From Candidatus Planktophila sp. (GTDB lineage: Bacteria > Actinomycetota > Actinomycetes > Nanopelagicales > Nanopelagicaceae), in contig JAUSFN010000029.1 in the NCBI GenBank assembly GCA_030649935.1, positions 1 to 58,022 on the forward strand: 58,022 bases of DNA, read 5' to 3'. Under the pieces are notes generated by a model. The model did not search any database. It worked only from the letters and a program-made list of their open reading frames with translations, and was not told where the DNA came from. Positions 10,592 through 20,934 of the stretch are shown in pieces. A program made the position numbers and the translations under genes. The first letter of the stretch is position 1; the number at the start of each line of letters is the position of its first letter.

Positions 10592-11947
10592 ATGAAACGC
10601 ACCGTTGCTGTCGTCACTTTAGGGTGCTCACGAAATGAAGTTGATTCTGAAGAGTTAGCGGGACGTTTGGCCGCCGACGGATGGAGCTTAGTCGATGATG
10701 TTGAGTTGGCAGAGGTCGCATTAGTTAATACTTGTGGCTTTATTGAATCGGCTAAAAAAGACTCTATAGATGCTTTATTGGAGGCCAACTCTCTAAAAGG
10801 ACATGGCACAACTCGCGCCGTAGTTGCAGTGGGGTGCATGGCAGAGCGTTATGGAAATGCTTTAGCCGATGCCCTGCCAGAAACCGATGCTATCTTGGGT
10901 TTTGATGATTACAAAGATATTTCCGCACGGTTGCAATCAATCGTCAATGGGAATAAACATGTAGCTCATATACCCAGAGACCGGCGTGCACTATTGCCAA
11001 TTGCACCCTCAGATCGTGCTGATATCCGTCCCACGGAAGAGTTCACGCGCAAACGCTTGGGAAATGCACCATGGGCACCGCTAAAGATTGCATCGGGATG
11101 TGATCGGCGCTGTTCCTTTTGTGCGATTCCATATTTTCGAGGCTCCTTTATTTCACGACGGCCTCACGAAATTCTGGATGAAGCGCGTTGGTTAGTGGCC
11201 AATGGAGTAACGGAGTTATTTCTCGTAAGCGAGAACACAACTTCATATGGAAAAGATCTGGGTGATTTGCAGTTGATGGAAAAGATTTTGCCAGAGATTG
11301 CAACCATTGAGGGCGTCGAACGAGTTCGTTTGTCGTACCTGCAACCAGCTGAGATGCGCCCCACATTGATACAAGCAATGATTGCAACACCTAAGACTGT
11401 GCCCTATTTTGATTTATCCTTTCAGCACACCAGTGCAACTGTGTTGCGTCGAATGCGCAGATTTGGTGACAACGAAAAGTTTTTACATTTGATTCATCAG
11501 ATTAGAGTACTTTCACCAGAAGCTGGAATTAGGTCCAACTTCATTGTGGGATTCCCGGGCGAAACCCAAGATGACTTTGATGAACTTGCAACGTTTATTA
11601 CGCAAGCAAAGTTAGATGCAGTAGGAGTTTTCGGCTACTCCGATGAGGACAATACTGAAGCGCTCAACTTGGGCGAAAAAGTTGGTTCAGATGTCATAGC
11701 CCAGCGCATAGAAACTCTCTCTTCATTGGCTGATGAAATGGTGAGTAATCGTGCCCAAGCTCGTATTGGTGAACATGTGCGCGTACTTATTGAAGATTCT
11801 GATTTACAAGAGGGAAGAGCCGCCCATCAAGGTCCAGAAGTCGATGGTTCGACGGTTTTCGTAGGAACAGATTTCCTTGTTGGGCAGTATGTTGATGCGG
11901 TGGTAATTGATTCTATGGGCGCTGATCTGGTAGCAAAACCCTTATGA
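10592..11947 (+). CDS. rimO: Ribosomal protein S12 methylthiotransferase
   Basis: Radical-SAM enzyme that adds a methylthio group to an aspartate of ribosomal protein S12. Three domains are in order: N-terminal UPF0004/MTTase domain with the auxiliary-cluster cysteines ([26 protein letters not shown]), the radical SAM core with [11 protein letters not shown] (CxxxCxxC), and a C-terminal TRAM domain. The spacing and the DSEELAGRL start favour RimO over MiaB. Length 451 residues. Its stop overlaps pgsA by 4 bases (ATGA). Confidence 0.95.
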   Translation: MKRTVAVVTLGCSRNEVDSEELAGRLAADGWSLVDDVELAEVALVNTCGFIESAKKDSIDALLEANSLKGHGTTRAVVAVGCMAERYGNALADALPETDAILGFDDYKDISARLQSIVNGNKHVAHIPRDRRALLPIAPSDRADIRPTEEFTRKRLGNAPWAPLKIASGCDRRCSFCAIPYFRGSFISRRPHEILDEARWLVANGVTELFLVSENTTSYGKDLGDLQLMEKILPEIATIEGVERVRLSYLQPAEMRPTLIQAMIATPKTVPYFDLSFQHTSATVLRRMRRFGDNEKFLHLIHQIRVLSPEAGIRSNFIVGFPGETQDDFDELATFITQAKLDAVGVFGYSDEDNTEALNLGEKVGSDVIAQRIETLSSLADEMVSNRAQARIGEHVRVLIEDSDLQEGRAAHQGPEVDGSTVFVGTDFLVGQYVDAVVIDSMGADLVAKPL

Positions 11948-12489
11948 GGCTTCCAAACTACATTACTCCCAATTTTATTACAGTCGCACGATTACTTTTT
12001 GTTCCAGTAGGTGCATATACATTGTTTAAAAATGGGGGAAATGATCCTGTATGGCAGTACATCTCATGGATAGTTTTTTTCATTTTAGGTATGTCGGATG
12101 TTTTGGATGGTAATTTGGCGCGCAGTCGAAATTCGATTACCGAATTTGGGAAGTTTTTAGATCCCGTAGCCGACAAAGTTATGATCGGGACTGCGATGAT
12201 TTCTTTATCGATCTTAAATAGATTGCCGTGGTGGATCACTATTGTTATCTTAGTTCGAGAAATTGGGATTACTATTTTCCGATTAGCCGTTATAAAGCGA
12301 GGCGTAATTGCGGCCAATAAAGGCGGCAAAATTAAATCAACTTTCCAGAACTTCGGGGTTGGCTTTTACGTTTTACCCTTAAATGAAAACCTATATTGGT
12401 TTCGCGATGGCTTTATGCTAATCGCGGTAATACTCACTATCGCAACCGGCTTTTATTATGTACAGTCAGCATTCAAACTAGGCAAGTAG
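11944..12489 (+). CDS. pgsA: CDP-diacylglycerol--glycerol-3-phosphate 3-phosphatidyltransferase
   Basis: Membrane enzyme of phosphatidylglycerol synthesis. The CDP-alcohol phosphotransferase motif DGx2ARx8Gx3Dx3D is visible as [20 protein letters not shown] followed by LDPVADK. About four to five membrane helices; 181 residues. It is coupled to rimO by a 4-base overlap and followed 6 bases later by cinA. In mycobacteria the equivalent gene also sits beside clgR and ftsK, supporting the locus identity. Confidence 0.93.
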   Translation: MRLPNYITPNFITVARLLFVPVGAYTLFKNGGNDPVWQYISWIVFFILGMSDVLDGNLARSRNSITEFGKFLDPVADKVMIGTAMISLSILNRLPWWITIVILVREIGITIFRLAVIKRGVIAANKGGKIKSTFQNFGVGFYVLPLNENLYWFRDGFMLIAVILTIATGFYYVQSAFKLGK

Positions 12490-12495
12490 GTACAC

Positions 12496-12987
12496 GTGGC
12501 GCTTTCACCTGAAATAATTGAGCTCGCAACCGAGATTATTGATGCCCTACGCGAACGTAATGAAACCCTTAGTACTGCCGAATCTTTAACTGCCGGATCA
12601 GTGAGTTCGGCTATTGTGACAATTGCTGGAGCCTCCGAAGTTTTTGTTGGCGGCGTCACCGCATACCGTGATGAAATAAAGATCTCTCACCTCCACGTGG
12701 ACCCGACTTTAATTACAGAACACACATCGGTGAGTGAAGAGGTTGCAGTTGCTATGGCACAAGGTGCTCTCGCATCATTTAAAACGACGTGGGCAATTGG
12801 CACGACCGGAGTAGCCGGTCCGAATCCATTGGATGGACATCCCGTCGGCGTGGTCTGGGTGGCAATCGAGGGTCCGATATCTCAGACAATCGAACTTTCT
12901 CTCTCCGGTGAGCGTGAAACTATACGAAACGCTGCTACAGCGAGTGCGATTGCAACATTTGCGCGTATCCTTAGGCATCGAAGTTAA
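12496..12987 (+). CDS. CinA C-terminal domain protein (nicotinamide-nucleotide amidohydrolase)
   Basis: Stand-alone CinA/PncC domain of 163 residues that converts NMN to nicotinate mononucleotide in NAD salvage. Family motifs are LSTAESLTAGSVSSAIV, GGVTAYRDEIK and IGTTGVAGPNPLDGHPVGVVWVA. The N-terminal molybdopterin-like domain of full CinA is absent, as in E. coli YgaD/PncC. The start is GTG at 12496, six bases after pgsA. Clustering with clgR/recA is common in actinobacteria. Confidence 0.92.
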   Translation: MALSPEIIELATEIIDALRERNETLSTAESLTAGSVSSAIVTIAGASEVFVGGVTAYRDEIKISHLHVDPTLITEHTSVSEEVAVAMAQGALASFKTTWAIGTTGVAGPNPLDGHPVGVVWVAIEGPISQTIELSLSGERETIRNAATASAIATFARILRHRS

Positions 12988-13022
12988 CGAGTTAGATTCT
13001 TAAAGAGAGCGGGAGTATCACA

Positions 13023-13289
13023 ATGGTTCTTGTCCGTGAAGCCGTCGGTCTGACCCTTCGCGCTTCTCGCACCTCTCAATCACGTACGTTGCGTGATGTG
13101 GCTCGTGCGGCTCGAGTTTCTCTTGGATATTTGTCTGAAGTCGAACGTGGTCAAAAAGAGGCATCCTCCGAACTTCTTAACGCAATATGTGCCGCGCTTG
13201 GCCTTTCGCTCTCAGATCTCTTTAGCGATGTTTCAATTGAACTGGCGAGCCACGAGATCGTGGTTCTTACTGTAGTCGATGCCGCTTAA
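13023..13289 (+). CDS. clgR: ClgR-type Xre transcriptional regulator
   Basis: Short HTH regulator of 88 residues. The Xre helix-turn-helix ([39 protein letters not shown]; key signature [11 protein letters not shown]) matches ClgR, which activates clp protease genes in actinobacteria. It is shorter than typical ClgR (about 110 residues) and lacks most of the C-terminal extension. A GGGAG ribosome binding site precedes the ATG by 6-7 bases. The stop codon lies inside the start of the next regulator gene (11-base overlap). Confidence 0.8.
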   Translation: MVLVREAVGLTLRASRTSQSRTLRDVARAARVSLGYLSEVERGQKEASSELLNAICAALGLSLSDLFSDVSIELASHEIVVLTVVDAA

Positions 13290-13803
13290 TAAGTACGCAC
13301 CACAAGTAAGCACTCACCGCCGCACACACAGTGCAATTCTCATTGCTACTAAAGAGCTTATTGCTACGGTAGGCCTGGCCAATATGACCATGATTGAAAT
13401 TGCTGATACATCCGAAGTTTCTCGTGCGACTTTATATAATCATTTTCGTGATAAGGAGAGTGTTGTTGCAGCTCTTTGTGAATCTGAATGCGAGCGCTTA
13501 ATTTCAATTGCGCAGAGTGCAGCTAATGCTTGTGAAGCGCTAGAACTTCTCTCAATTGATATCTCAACCGATACCGCGCTGGCGCACATGCGAATTCATG
13601 ATCCATCTCTACTGACCAGGGCGTTAGGATTAAGAGAGCACCGGTTGTGGAGCAGGTTTGCTCATGAGTTGGTACTCATTACAGGTAGCCAGCTCCTTGC
13701 TCATGTTTGCCTACTGTGGCTTATGGGACAAGTTCTCCAACCTATAGCCGCGCATAATTCGCGATTGCAGGCAGAGTTATTGATTTCCCGTGCGCATATC
13801 TGA
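13279..13803 (+). CDS. TetR family transcriptional regulator
   Basis: Regulator of 174 residues with an N-terminal TetR DNA-binding domain: the recognition region reads [25 protein letters not shown], around residues 35-60. The C-terminal ligand domain is unassigned. It overlaps the upstream clgR-like gene by 11 bases and the downstream DUF3046 gene by 14 bases, so the three form one unit. Its target and ligand cannot be read from the sequence. Confidence 0.85.
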   Translation: MPLNKYAPQVSTHRRTHSAILIATKELIATVGLANMTMIEIADTSEVSRATLYNHFRDKESVVAALCESECERLISIAQSAANACEALELLSIDISTDTALAHMRIHDPSLLTRALGLREHRLWSRFAHELVLITGSQLLAHVCLLWLMGQVLQPIAAHNSRLQAELLISRAHI

Positions 13804-13984
13804 TCTTCGAGAGCGTTTAAAGCTTTCATTTGGCGAAGGATCGCACTTTCCAATCGATATTGCGATTTCCGAACTTGGGAGCAAAACAGTCAATGAGGCG
13901 TTAGCGCTGGGTTTAGAGGCAGATCAAATTTGGAAAGCAGTGTGTAAAGCTCATCCAAAAGAGACAGAAAAATATAAGTATTAG
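13790..13984 (+). CDS. DUF3046 family protein
   Basis: Small protein of 64 residues starting at a GTG. The N-terminal motif [10 protein letters not shown], the segment FPIDIAISELGSKTVNEAL and the WKAVCKAHP end agree with DUF3046, an actinobacterial family normally encoded just before recA. Here recA is more than 8 kb away, with the intervening genes looking like an insertion. Function unknown. Confidence 0.8.
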   Translation: MRISDLRERLKLSFGEGSHFPIDIAISELGSKTVNEALALGLEADQIWKAVCKAHPKETEKYKY

Positions 13985-13986
13985 AA

Positions 13987-14859
13987 ATGAAACTCAGCAC
14001 GGTTCTTTCTGAAGTTGATGCCACACATCCACCACTTGTTTTAATCCATGGACTTGGCTCAGCTGCAACCGCTTTTAAATCAATTCTCGCAGAGTTGTCG
14101 AAAAATTTTCGTGTCATTAACGTTGATTTGCCTGGTCATGGACAAAGCCCATATTCAAAGAACCAAGCAATGGACCCAGTTTCACTAGCAGCAGCGATTT
14201 TTGAAACTATAAAAAGTGAGTACGGGATTGAAAAGTTTCACGTAGTGGGTAATTCGTTAGGGGGATGGATAGCACTAGAAATGGCCGCATCCAAGCCCGA
14301 GCAGATTTTGAGCGTCACTGGATTGGCACCTGCTGGATTGTGGCTAGTTCCAGCTACAGGTCGATTACCGAGTGAGGCGCGCTCGTATTATTTCGCAAAA
14401 ACCCTCAAACCTTTTATCAGAGTCGGTCTTAAATCGAAACAGATGCGCAAAATTGGTTTTGCGCGAGTAAGCCCTAAATGGCGAGAGCTAAGTTATGAAA
14501 CCTGTTTTGATGCAAGCATCGCCATGACTAACTGTCGAGGTTACTTTCCGGCTTGGGATGGCATGATTGGACGGCGTTTTGATGCAAAAGTTCCAGATAG
14601 CGTTCAAGTAACAATTCTTTTTGGTGATAGTGATAACACATTGCCTGCCAACGTTTCGCAGGAACGATCTTTAGCACCTTCTCACTGCACGTGGCTGACG
14701 ATAGAGAACTGTGGCCATGCTCCAATGTGGGATCACCCTGATTTAGTTTTAAAGGTAGTGTTAGAAACTTCTGCCAAGAGCGGCAACGGGTCTGAATATT
14801 TAGATAGCGCTATCTTTATGCGTAATCAAGGCACCGATAAAACTCGGTTGAAAAGGTAG
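13987..14859 (+). CDS. Alpha/beta hydrolase
   Basis: Hydrolase fold of 290 residues. Oxyanion motif HGLGS appears near residue 19, the nucleophile elbow GNSLGGW near residue 91, and a late NCGHAPMWDHP supplies the catalytic histidine. The substrate is unknown. It begins two bases after the DUF3046 stop, so it is read with that unit. Its last 60 bases overlap the 3' end of the convergent AGE-family gene. Confidence 0.85.
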   Translation: MKLSTVLSEVDATHPPLVLIHGLGSAATAFKSILAELSKNFRVINVDLPGHGQSPYSKNQAMDPVSLAAAIFETIKSEYGIEKFHVVGNSLGGWIALEMAASKPEQILSVTGLAPAGLWLVPATGRLPSEARSYYFAKTLKPFIRVGLKSKQMRKIGFARVSPKWRELSYETCFDASIAMTNCRGYFPAWDGMIGRRFDAKVPDSVQVTILFGDSDNTLPANVSQERSLAPSHCTWLTIENCGHAPMWDHPDLVLKVVLETSAKSGNGSEYLDSAIFMRNQGTDKTRLKR

Positions 14860-16053
14860 TAAAGGCAGTAGACAGGCATTGAGGGCATGGTAAATATCTG
14901 GTTTTCCCGGCCAAGTAGTTTCAATCACTTGCAACTGAGAATTGAGCTCATGATGCCAAGAACCAAACTCTCTATCGATAACATGGCAATCAATGAATAA
15001 CCACCAATGGTCATAGTCAATCAAGAAATTTTGATCACCTGTCATTCGCCAGAGCACATACGCTGCCATGACCGCCTCTGCCGCAACCCAATGCATTCGG
15101 GAATGAACAACCGGTCGCATCTGCCAATCCATCGTGTAAATAAAGCCGGGTGAATTATCGGCATTCCATCCATACTCTTTGGCGTGCTCGTAAAGCTTTC
15201 TGGCACCTTCTTCAATCCATTCATAACCTGCTTGACCTTTTACGAGTAATCCAACCTGCATCACCAGCCTTGACCATTCAAATAAGTGGCCAATTGTGAC
15301 CCCATAAGGTCGAAATTGATCTGCCGGATAATCGTGATTGTATTCCAGCTCTACTTTCCAGCTGGATGAGAAATGTTCTGGAAGTAGCCAGTGATTATTC
15401 CGTGCAAACTCATTTATAGTGCGTTTACAAATCGCCAATGCCCGATCAAGGTATTTTCTGTTATTAGTTAGATCAAAGGCGGCTGTAAGTGCCTCTACCG
15501 CGTGCATATTTACATTGATGCCACGATAACCACTCAAGGTGCTAAATTCAAGATCCCACTGATCATTCATCATTTCAAAGGCAGGATCCCAAAAAAATGT
15601 ATCTATGGCATCTTCTGCCCTCTGCAAGAGCTTCGGTGCACCATCGACTCCAGCAGCGGTGGCAGTAATAGAGGCTAGCAGGACAAACATGTGATCGTAA
15701 CCGAGCTTTGAATTTCCAATCGGCTTTCCAGATGTATCAATAGCGTTAAAAAATCCCAAGTTTTTCTGGTCGAAGAACAGAGCATTAAGAGCGTCCACAC
15801 CATGTTTAATGAGTCGAGAAGAGTCTTGCAGACCCATTAAATGGGTAAGACCAAAAACTTGAATCATGCGGCACTGAACGTAGGCTTGGCGAGGCTGGCT
15901 CGTGTCGACCTGCCCCTGCGAATTCAAGTAACCAAAACCGCCGTTGATTATTTCGGAGCCACGGGCAAATTCAATGAGAGATTGTGCCTGTCTTAAAAGG
16001 AATTTCTCCCCATAAATCGTCGATCCAGTCTCATCAAGTAAAGAATTACTCAT
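14800..16053 (-). CDS. AGE family epimerase/isomerase
   Basis: N-acylglucosamine 2-epimerase / mannose isomerase superfamily protein with an (alpha/alpha)6 barrel, about 417 residues. Family features include RMIQVFGLTHL, a GYDHMF histidine segment, the NMHAVEA histidine, GVTIGHLFEWSRL and the late GSWHHELN. The frame stays open to 16086, but the ATG at 16053 is preferred because it lies just after the kbl stop and avoids overlap. The exact sugar substrate is not evident. It is transcribed after tdh and kbl, an unusual partner for threonine breakdown. Confidence 0.85.
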   Translation of the reverse strand: MSNSLLDETGSTIYGEKFLLRQAQSLIEFARGSEIINGGFGYLNSQGQVDTSQPRQAYVQCRMIQVFGLTHLMGLQDSSRLIKHGVDALNALFFDQKNLGFFNAIDTSGKPIGNSKLGYDHMFVLLASITATAAGVDGAPKLLQRAEDAIDTFFWDPAFEMMNDQWDLEFSTLSGYRGINVNMHAVEALTAAFDLTNNRKYLDRALAICKRTINEFARNNHWLLPEHFSSSWKVELEYNHDYPADQFRPYGVTIGHLFEWSRLVMQVGLLVKGQAGYEWIEEGARKLYEHAKEYGWNADNSPGFIYTMDWQMRPVVHSRMHWVAAEAVMAAYVLWRMTGDQNFLIDYDHWWLFIDCHVIDREFGSWHHELNSQLQVIETTWPGKPDIYHALNACLLPLLPFQPSFIGALITHKDSAI

Positions 16054-16057
16054 GATT

Positions 16058-17248
16058 TTAAACTGAAAGCTCTTCACGTGCATCAACGAAGGCGTTCACG
16101 CACTCCCTAATCTCATCGAAGGTATGGCTTGCACTAAGTTGAATTCGAATCCTTGCTTTACCCATCGGAACAACGGGATATGAAAAGGCAACGGCATAGA
16201 TGCCACGATCAAAAAGAGCTTTAGCCATAGATACTGCAATATGCTCACTGCTAAACATCACGGGAACGATGGCATGTTCGCCCGGAAGCAGATCAAAACC
16301 CTCCTCAACCATTAATGCTCGAAAGTGGCGGGCATTTTCTCTTACCTTAATTGCTAGCTCCGGAGTTGACCGTATTAAATCTAAAGCTGCAATAGTTCCT
16401 GCCACGACCGATGGTGGCACAGAGTTTGAAAATAGGTATGGCCGGGCTTTTTGGCGCAACATCTGCACTATTTCTGGATGCCTTGAGCTAATGAAACCTC
16501 CAGATGCCCCACCTAGCGCCTTTCCAAGTGTGCCTGAAAGAATATCGATTCGATTTTCAACTCCACAATAGGTTGGAGTTCCAGCTCCGCCGGTTCCGAT
16601 AAATCCAGTTGCATGTGAATCATCAACCATAACCATGGCCCCATATTTTTCTGCTAAATCGCAGATTCCAGCAAGAGGGGCGAGATAACCATCCATAGAG
16701 AAAACTCCATCGGTGACGATTACAACGTTCTTTGCATTGGAAGCGGCCTGAAGTTGAATCTCCAAATCAGCTAAATCTCGATTTTGATATCGAAATCTCT
16801 GTGCTTTGCACAATCTAATACCGTCGATAATCGAAGCGTGATTGAGAGAGTCAGAGATGATCGCATCATTTTCGTCGAAAATCGCTTCGAAGAGACCACC
16901 ATTTGCATCAAAGCAGGAAGGGAAAAGTATCGTTGCCTGCGTAGAGAGAAAGGATGTTAATTTATCTTCAAGGGCAATGTGCTGTGTTTGTGTGCCAGCG
17001 ATAAATCGAACACTTGCCATACCAAAGCCAAATTGATCCAAGGCTGCCTTAGCGGCAGCAATTACCTGATCATTATTTGCCAATCCTAGATAGTTATTTG
17101 AACAAAAATTCAAGAGGTTTTTTCCGCCAGCATACACAAGAACTTGTTGCGCACCAGTAAGAGAGCGTTCATGTTTATAGAGGCCGGCGTTACTTAGGCT
17201 ATCCAATTTAGTTTTTAAACCATCAATGAATTCAGGAATCGGCGACAC
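16058..17248 (-). CDS. kbl: 2-amino-3-ketobutyrate coenzyme A ligase (glycine C-acetyltransferase)
   Basis: PLP enzyme cleaving 2-amino-3-ketobutyrate with CoA to glycine and acetyl-CoA, the step after threonine dehydrogenase. The PLP lysine lies in DILSGTLGKALGGASGG, and CSNNYLGLAN, DDSHATGFIG and SHPEI-like C-terminal motifs of the alpha-oxoamine synthase family are present. A TTG at 17260 would overlap tdh; the GTG at 17248 is chosen because GGAG stands 6 bases before it and it begins 2 bases after the tdh stop. This gives 396 residues, close to E. coli Kbl (398). Confidence 0.94.
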   Translation of the reverse strand: MSPIPEFIDGLKTKLDSLSNAGLYKHERSLTGAQQVLVYAGGKNLLNFCSNNYLGLANNDQVIAAAKAALDQFGFGMASVRFIAGTQTQHIALEDKLTSFLSTQATILFPSCFDANGGLFEAIFDENDAIISDSLNHASIIDGIRLCKAQRFRYQNRDLADLEIQLQAASNAKNVVIVTDGVFSMDGYLAPLAGICDLAEKYGAMVMVDDSHATGFIGTGGAGTPTYCGVENRIDILSGTLGKALGGASGGFISSRHPEIVQMLRQKARPYLFSNSVPPSVVAGTIAALDLIRSTPELAIKVRENARHFRALMVEEGFDLLPGEHAIVPVMFSSEHIAVSMAKALFDRGIYAVAFSYPVVPMGKARIRIQLSASHTFDEIRECVNAFVDAREELSV

Positions 17249-17250
17249 CG

Positions 17251-18276
17251 TTAGCTCCAATCCAAAATAATTTTTCCACAGTTACCTGATCGGGCCAGTT
17301 CAAAAGCCTCTTGCCAATTATTTGCAGCAAATCTGTGAGTAATTACTGGAGAAACATCGAGACCTTTTCCAACCATTGCATTCATTGAGTACCACGTCTC
17401 ATACATTTCGCGACCGTAGATTCCTTTGATAGTCATCATATGTGTCACAACCTTTGACCAGTCAAATGAAATCGGAGCTTTAGGTAGGCCAAGGGCGGCA
17501 ATTCGCGCACCGTGCCCAACGTTCTCCAAGATCATGGGCAAGGCTGATTGATGTCCGCTCATTTCAAATGCAACGTCAAAGCCCTCTTTCATTCCTAATT
17601 TCTTCATGGTTGGAGAAACACCTTCCGTTGTAATATTTATCGCAGCGTCAACTCCCATTGAGCGAGCTAGATTCAATCGATACTCGTTGACATCGGTTAT
17701 AACAATAAAACGGGCACCCACAAAGCGAGCAATGGCTGCAGACATAAGACCGATTGGTCCGGCTCCCGTGATGAGAACATCTTCACCAACTACCGGAAAA
17801 CTCAACGCGGTATGTACAGCATTGCCTAGTGGGTCAAAAATTGCGGCGAGTTCCAAATCAATATCGTGAGGGTGCAGCCACACATTACTTTCAGGAATTA
17901 CTACAAACTCTGCAAAAGCGCCATCGCGATTGACCCCAACGCCAATTGTGTTCTTGCACAGGTGGCGTCGGCCAGCTCTGCAGTTACGGCAAAGCCCACA
18001 GACTATGTGACCTTCACCAGAAACTAAGTCTCCAATTTTTACTGTTGTAACGTCTGCGCCAATTTCAACAACTCGTCCAACAAATTCATGGCCTGGGATA
18101 AAAGGGGGAGTCAGATTCGCTTCTGCCCAAGAATCCCAACTTTCAATGTGCAGATCCGTTCCACAGATTCCGGTTTTAAGAACTTTGATCTTTACATCGT
18201 GCTCACCAGTTACAGGCTCCGGCAAATCAATGAGCGCTAAACCTGGAGCGCGATTGCTTTTGTATAGAGCCTTCAT
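17251..18276 (-). CDS. tdh: L-threonine 3-dehydrogenase
   Basis: Zinc-dependent medium-chain dehydrogenase, 341 residues, oxidising threonine to 2-amino-3-ketobutyrate. Catalytic zinc site [13 protein letters not shown] and [12 protein letters not shown]; structural zinc cysteines [18 protein letters not shown]-binding motif GAGPIGLM. Directly followed by kbl, its usual partner, which fixes the identity among medium-chain dehydrogenases. A GGAG motif precedes the ATG by 5 bases, and TAGGAT lies 10 bases before it as a possible -10 box. Confidence 0.96.
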   Translation of the reverse strand: MKALYKSNRAPGLALIDLPEPVTGEHDVKIKVLKTGICGTDLHIESWDSWAEANLTPPFIPGHEFVGRVVEIGADVTTVKIGDLVSGEGHIVCGLCRNCRAGRRHLCKNTIGVGVNRDGAFAEFVVIPESNVWLHPHDIDLELAAIFDPLGNAVHTALSFPVVGEDVLITGAGPIGLMSAAIARFVGARFIVITDVNEYRLNLARSMGVDAAINITTEGVSPTMKKLGMKEGFDVAFEMSGHQSALPMILENVGHGARIAALGLPKAPISFDWSKVVTHMMTIKGIYGREMYETWYSMNAMVGKGLDVSPVITHRFAANNWQEAFELARSGNCGKIILDWS

Positions 18277-18356
18277 GGGAACTCCGATCCTACTCTAGGC
18301 TCATAACATTACTCGCAGGCTTAACTACGCCATCAATTGAGGGCACGCCTAGTTAC

Positions 18357-19397
18357 TTATTTCTTGTCTGGAAGCCCAAACCAACGAATTGGTCCGACAT
18401 GAGTGACCCAGATTTTTTGGCCTACGTTAAATCCGAGCGGTCCAGCAATGCGCGCCGTAATCTCTTCTTCCGGCCATGAATCTAATAAAAGTTGAAGCAC
18501 CGCATCATGTCCGTAGTAATCCACTTTAGAAACGATGGCGCTCAAAGCCGCGGCTGATGGCTCTGCAGAAACTATTAACTCCTCGGGCCTGATAACTAAC
18601 TGCCCGATCTCTATCTCGCCTTTAAGTTCAATCTGTGCAAGAGCAAAACGAATTGAATTACTCGCATCGCGCTCTGCCTTTAAGAGCAGAACATCTCCTG
18701 TACTGACTGCGATTTCAGGAGAGATCGGATTGGAGTAGACGCTACGTGAGCTTCCATACTGGAGGATTTGTCCATGACGCATGAGTGCGACGATATCTGC
18801 CGAAACTAACGCCTCTTCGCGATCATGAGTAACCATCAACGCAGTTGTCTTCCTCTCCTTTAGTAAATAGCAGACCTCTTCGCGCAGCTCATTTCGCAGA
18901 GCGGCGTCAAGGGCGCTAAAGGGCTCATCAAGAAGTACTATCTGCGGTTTGATAGCAAGAGCTCTTGCCAGAGCAACTCGAGTTTGCTGCCCACCACTTA
19001 ATTGGTATGGCTTCCTAGTGGCTAAATTTTTCATTCCAACGAGATTGAGCATCTCATCGACTACTTCGATATTCTCACTTTTGCCTACTCCAAAACCAAT
19101 ATTTTCAGCAACGTTCAGGTGCGGAAAAAGTCCTCCCTCTTGTGGAACATATCCGATGTGTCGCTTGTTAGGCGGGAGTACAAGAGAGGAGATGCTAACA
19201 AGTTGTGTACCAAAGCGAATCGTTCCCGAAGAAGGTGTGATTAATCCGGCGATTGAGCGCAGGAAAGTTGTCTTGCCACAGCCAGAAGGTCCTAGCACCG
19301 CAGCAAAAGCTCCTGATGGAACTTCAATCGATAAACTCTCGACAATGGGTCTGCCATCGAAGTGAATGGTTAACTCATTTACTTCAAGTGAAGTCAT
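18357..19397 (-). CDS. fbpC: Iron(III)-type ABC transporter ATP-binding protein (FbpC-like)
   Basis: ATPase subunit of 346 residues. Walker A GPSGCGKTT, Q-loop YVPQEGGLFPHL, signature LSGGQQTRVALARAL, Walker B IVLLDEPFSALD and the H-loop MVTHDREEAL are intact. A C-terminal TOBE-like domain of ~110 residues is present as in FbpC/PotA. It starts in a 4-base overlap with the permease and ends the importer operon. Iron(III) as substrate is inferred from the family of the binding protein. Confidence 0.88.
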   Translation of the reverse strand: MTSLEVNELTIHFDGRPIVESLSIEVPSGAFAAVLGPSGCGKTTFLRSIAGLITPSSGTIRFGTQLVSISSLVLPPNKRHIGYVPQEGGLFPHLNVAENIGFGVGKSENIEVVDEMLNLVGMKNLATRKPYQLSGGQQTRVALARALAIKPQIVLLDEPFSALDAALRNELREEVCYLLKERKTTALMVTHDREEALVSADIVALMRHGQILQYGSSRSVYSNPISPEIAVSTGDVLLLKAERDASNSIRFALAQIELKGEIEIGQLVIRPEELIVSAEPSAAALSAIVSKVDYYGHDAVLQLLLDSWPEEEITARIAGPLGFNVGQKIWVTHVGPIRWFGLPDKK

Positions 19398-20934
19398 TGG
19401 ATAAGCCCTTCACTGTCTGCTTGGGAATCCGACTTGTCCGGCCGAGTAAGTATAAATGTTGGAATCGCTGCGATGATAATTAATACGAGAGCATATGGAG
19501 CCGCCTCGTTGAATTTACTGATGGAGGTTGCCGCCCAAATTTCCGTGGCAAGCGTCTCGTATCCAGTAGGGCGCAACATTAAGGTCGCAGGTAGTTCCTT
19601 CATTGCAGTAAGAAGCACTAATAAAAATCCAATTAATATCCCGGGCGCAGCTAAGGGAAGGGTCACGCGCCGAAAGGCTGCAAAGCCTGTTATACCAAGC
19701 GTATTTGAGACATCATTGAGGATAGGAGCAATTCGCTGCAGACTGGCTCGAATAGAGCCAACTGCCTTCGCCAAAAAGAGGAGGGCGTAGGCAAATGCCA
19801 ACACTGGCAATGTCTGATAGATCCAAGGAAACTTCGAACTCAGGGCGACAAGTGCCAAGCCAATAACGACACCGGGTAGGGCATGAGTGAGCAAGATAGA
19901 AGACTCTGCCAACTTTGGAATGAAGCCAGATCTGCGCGCCAGAAGAATGCCCAGCGGGAGCGCGAATACCATGGCAAGAGTTGCACCGGCAAATGATGCA
20001 ATCACAGTGGAAAAAGTTGCTGAGATTAAAGAAGTTATATCGATACTTTCACTGTTTTGAATAAATCGTGTAGTCAGAACCCAGAATGGAACACCGAGGG
20101 CTAAGAGCGCATAGGTGAAGATCAAAGAAAGTAATGGCCATCTAAACCAACCGATTTTTATTTTAACGTGTGTTTTAACAATTCCAGCATGAGATTTAAT
20201 CACAGTCCGTCGACCACGTAATCTAAACTCCAAAGCGATGATGAGAGTAGCAAGGAGTATGAGAGCAAGTGAAATAACGGCTGCGCCATTGCGATCAAAG
20301 GTAGCTCGATACATCGTATAAATATTTCTGGTAAAAGTATTGACTCCAAGCAGAGATACCGCGCCAAAATCACTTAACACATAGAGAAAGACAAGGAGTA
20401 GGCCTGCAGAAAGACTTACTCTCATCTGTGGCCAGATAACTCTCCGGAGCACCGCCAGTTGAGATAGACCTAACGATCGACCAACTTCGACTTGGGTAAA
20501 ATCAATTCGCCTCAGACTAGCAACCGCTACCAAAGTGACATAGGGGCTAGTGCTCAGTGTGAGAATTAGAACCGCGGCCCAAAAACCGTTAAAACCAGGA
20601 TAAATTGAGATCCAGGCATACGTTAAAACGTAGGATGGAATGGCTAGCGGAAGAACGGACAAGATAATTGGCAGAGAGCCAAAAGGAAGTGTGACGTTGT
20701 GAATGAGCCATGCGAATGTTGAGCCAACGATGAAGGAGAAGAGCAGAACAATGCTGGCTAATAGTAATGTTGTTGTATAAATCTCAATAGTTCTATCGCG
20801 TAGCAATAAATTAGTCAGTGATGCCCGATCGATTTCGCTACCACGCCAGATTAGATAGAGCAGTGGAATTGCAGCGATCGCGATTACTAGGATCGCAGTG
20901 AAATTCAGAGAAAAATCTTTTTTGAAACCAGCAT
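19394..20934 (-). CDS. fbpB: Iron(III)-type ABC transporter permease (FbpB-like), apparent -1 frameshift near its start
   Basis: Double-length permease with two EAA-type modules (SLGLSQLAVLRRVIWPQ and TLGITGFAAFRRVTLPLAAPG) and about twelve membrane helices. An uninterrupted frame can only start at TTG 20806 (470 residues), which would drop the first membrane helix. The same frame is open upstream and encodes a typical first helix (AILVIAIAAIPLLYLIW) but has no ATG, GTG or TTG there. An ATG at 20934 reads M-L-V-S-K-K and meets a stop nine codons on; a -1 slip at A AAA AAG (20923-20917) joins it exactly to the permease frame, giving 513 residues, the usual family length. Alternatives are a one-base homopolymer error, a non-standard start, or a mutated gene. 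Confidence 0.7.
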
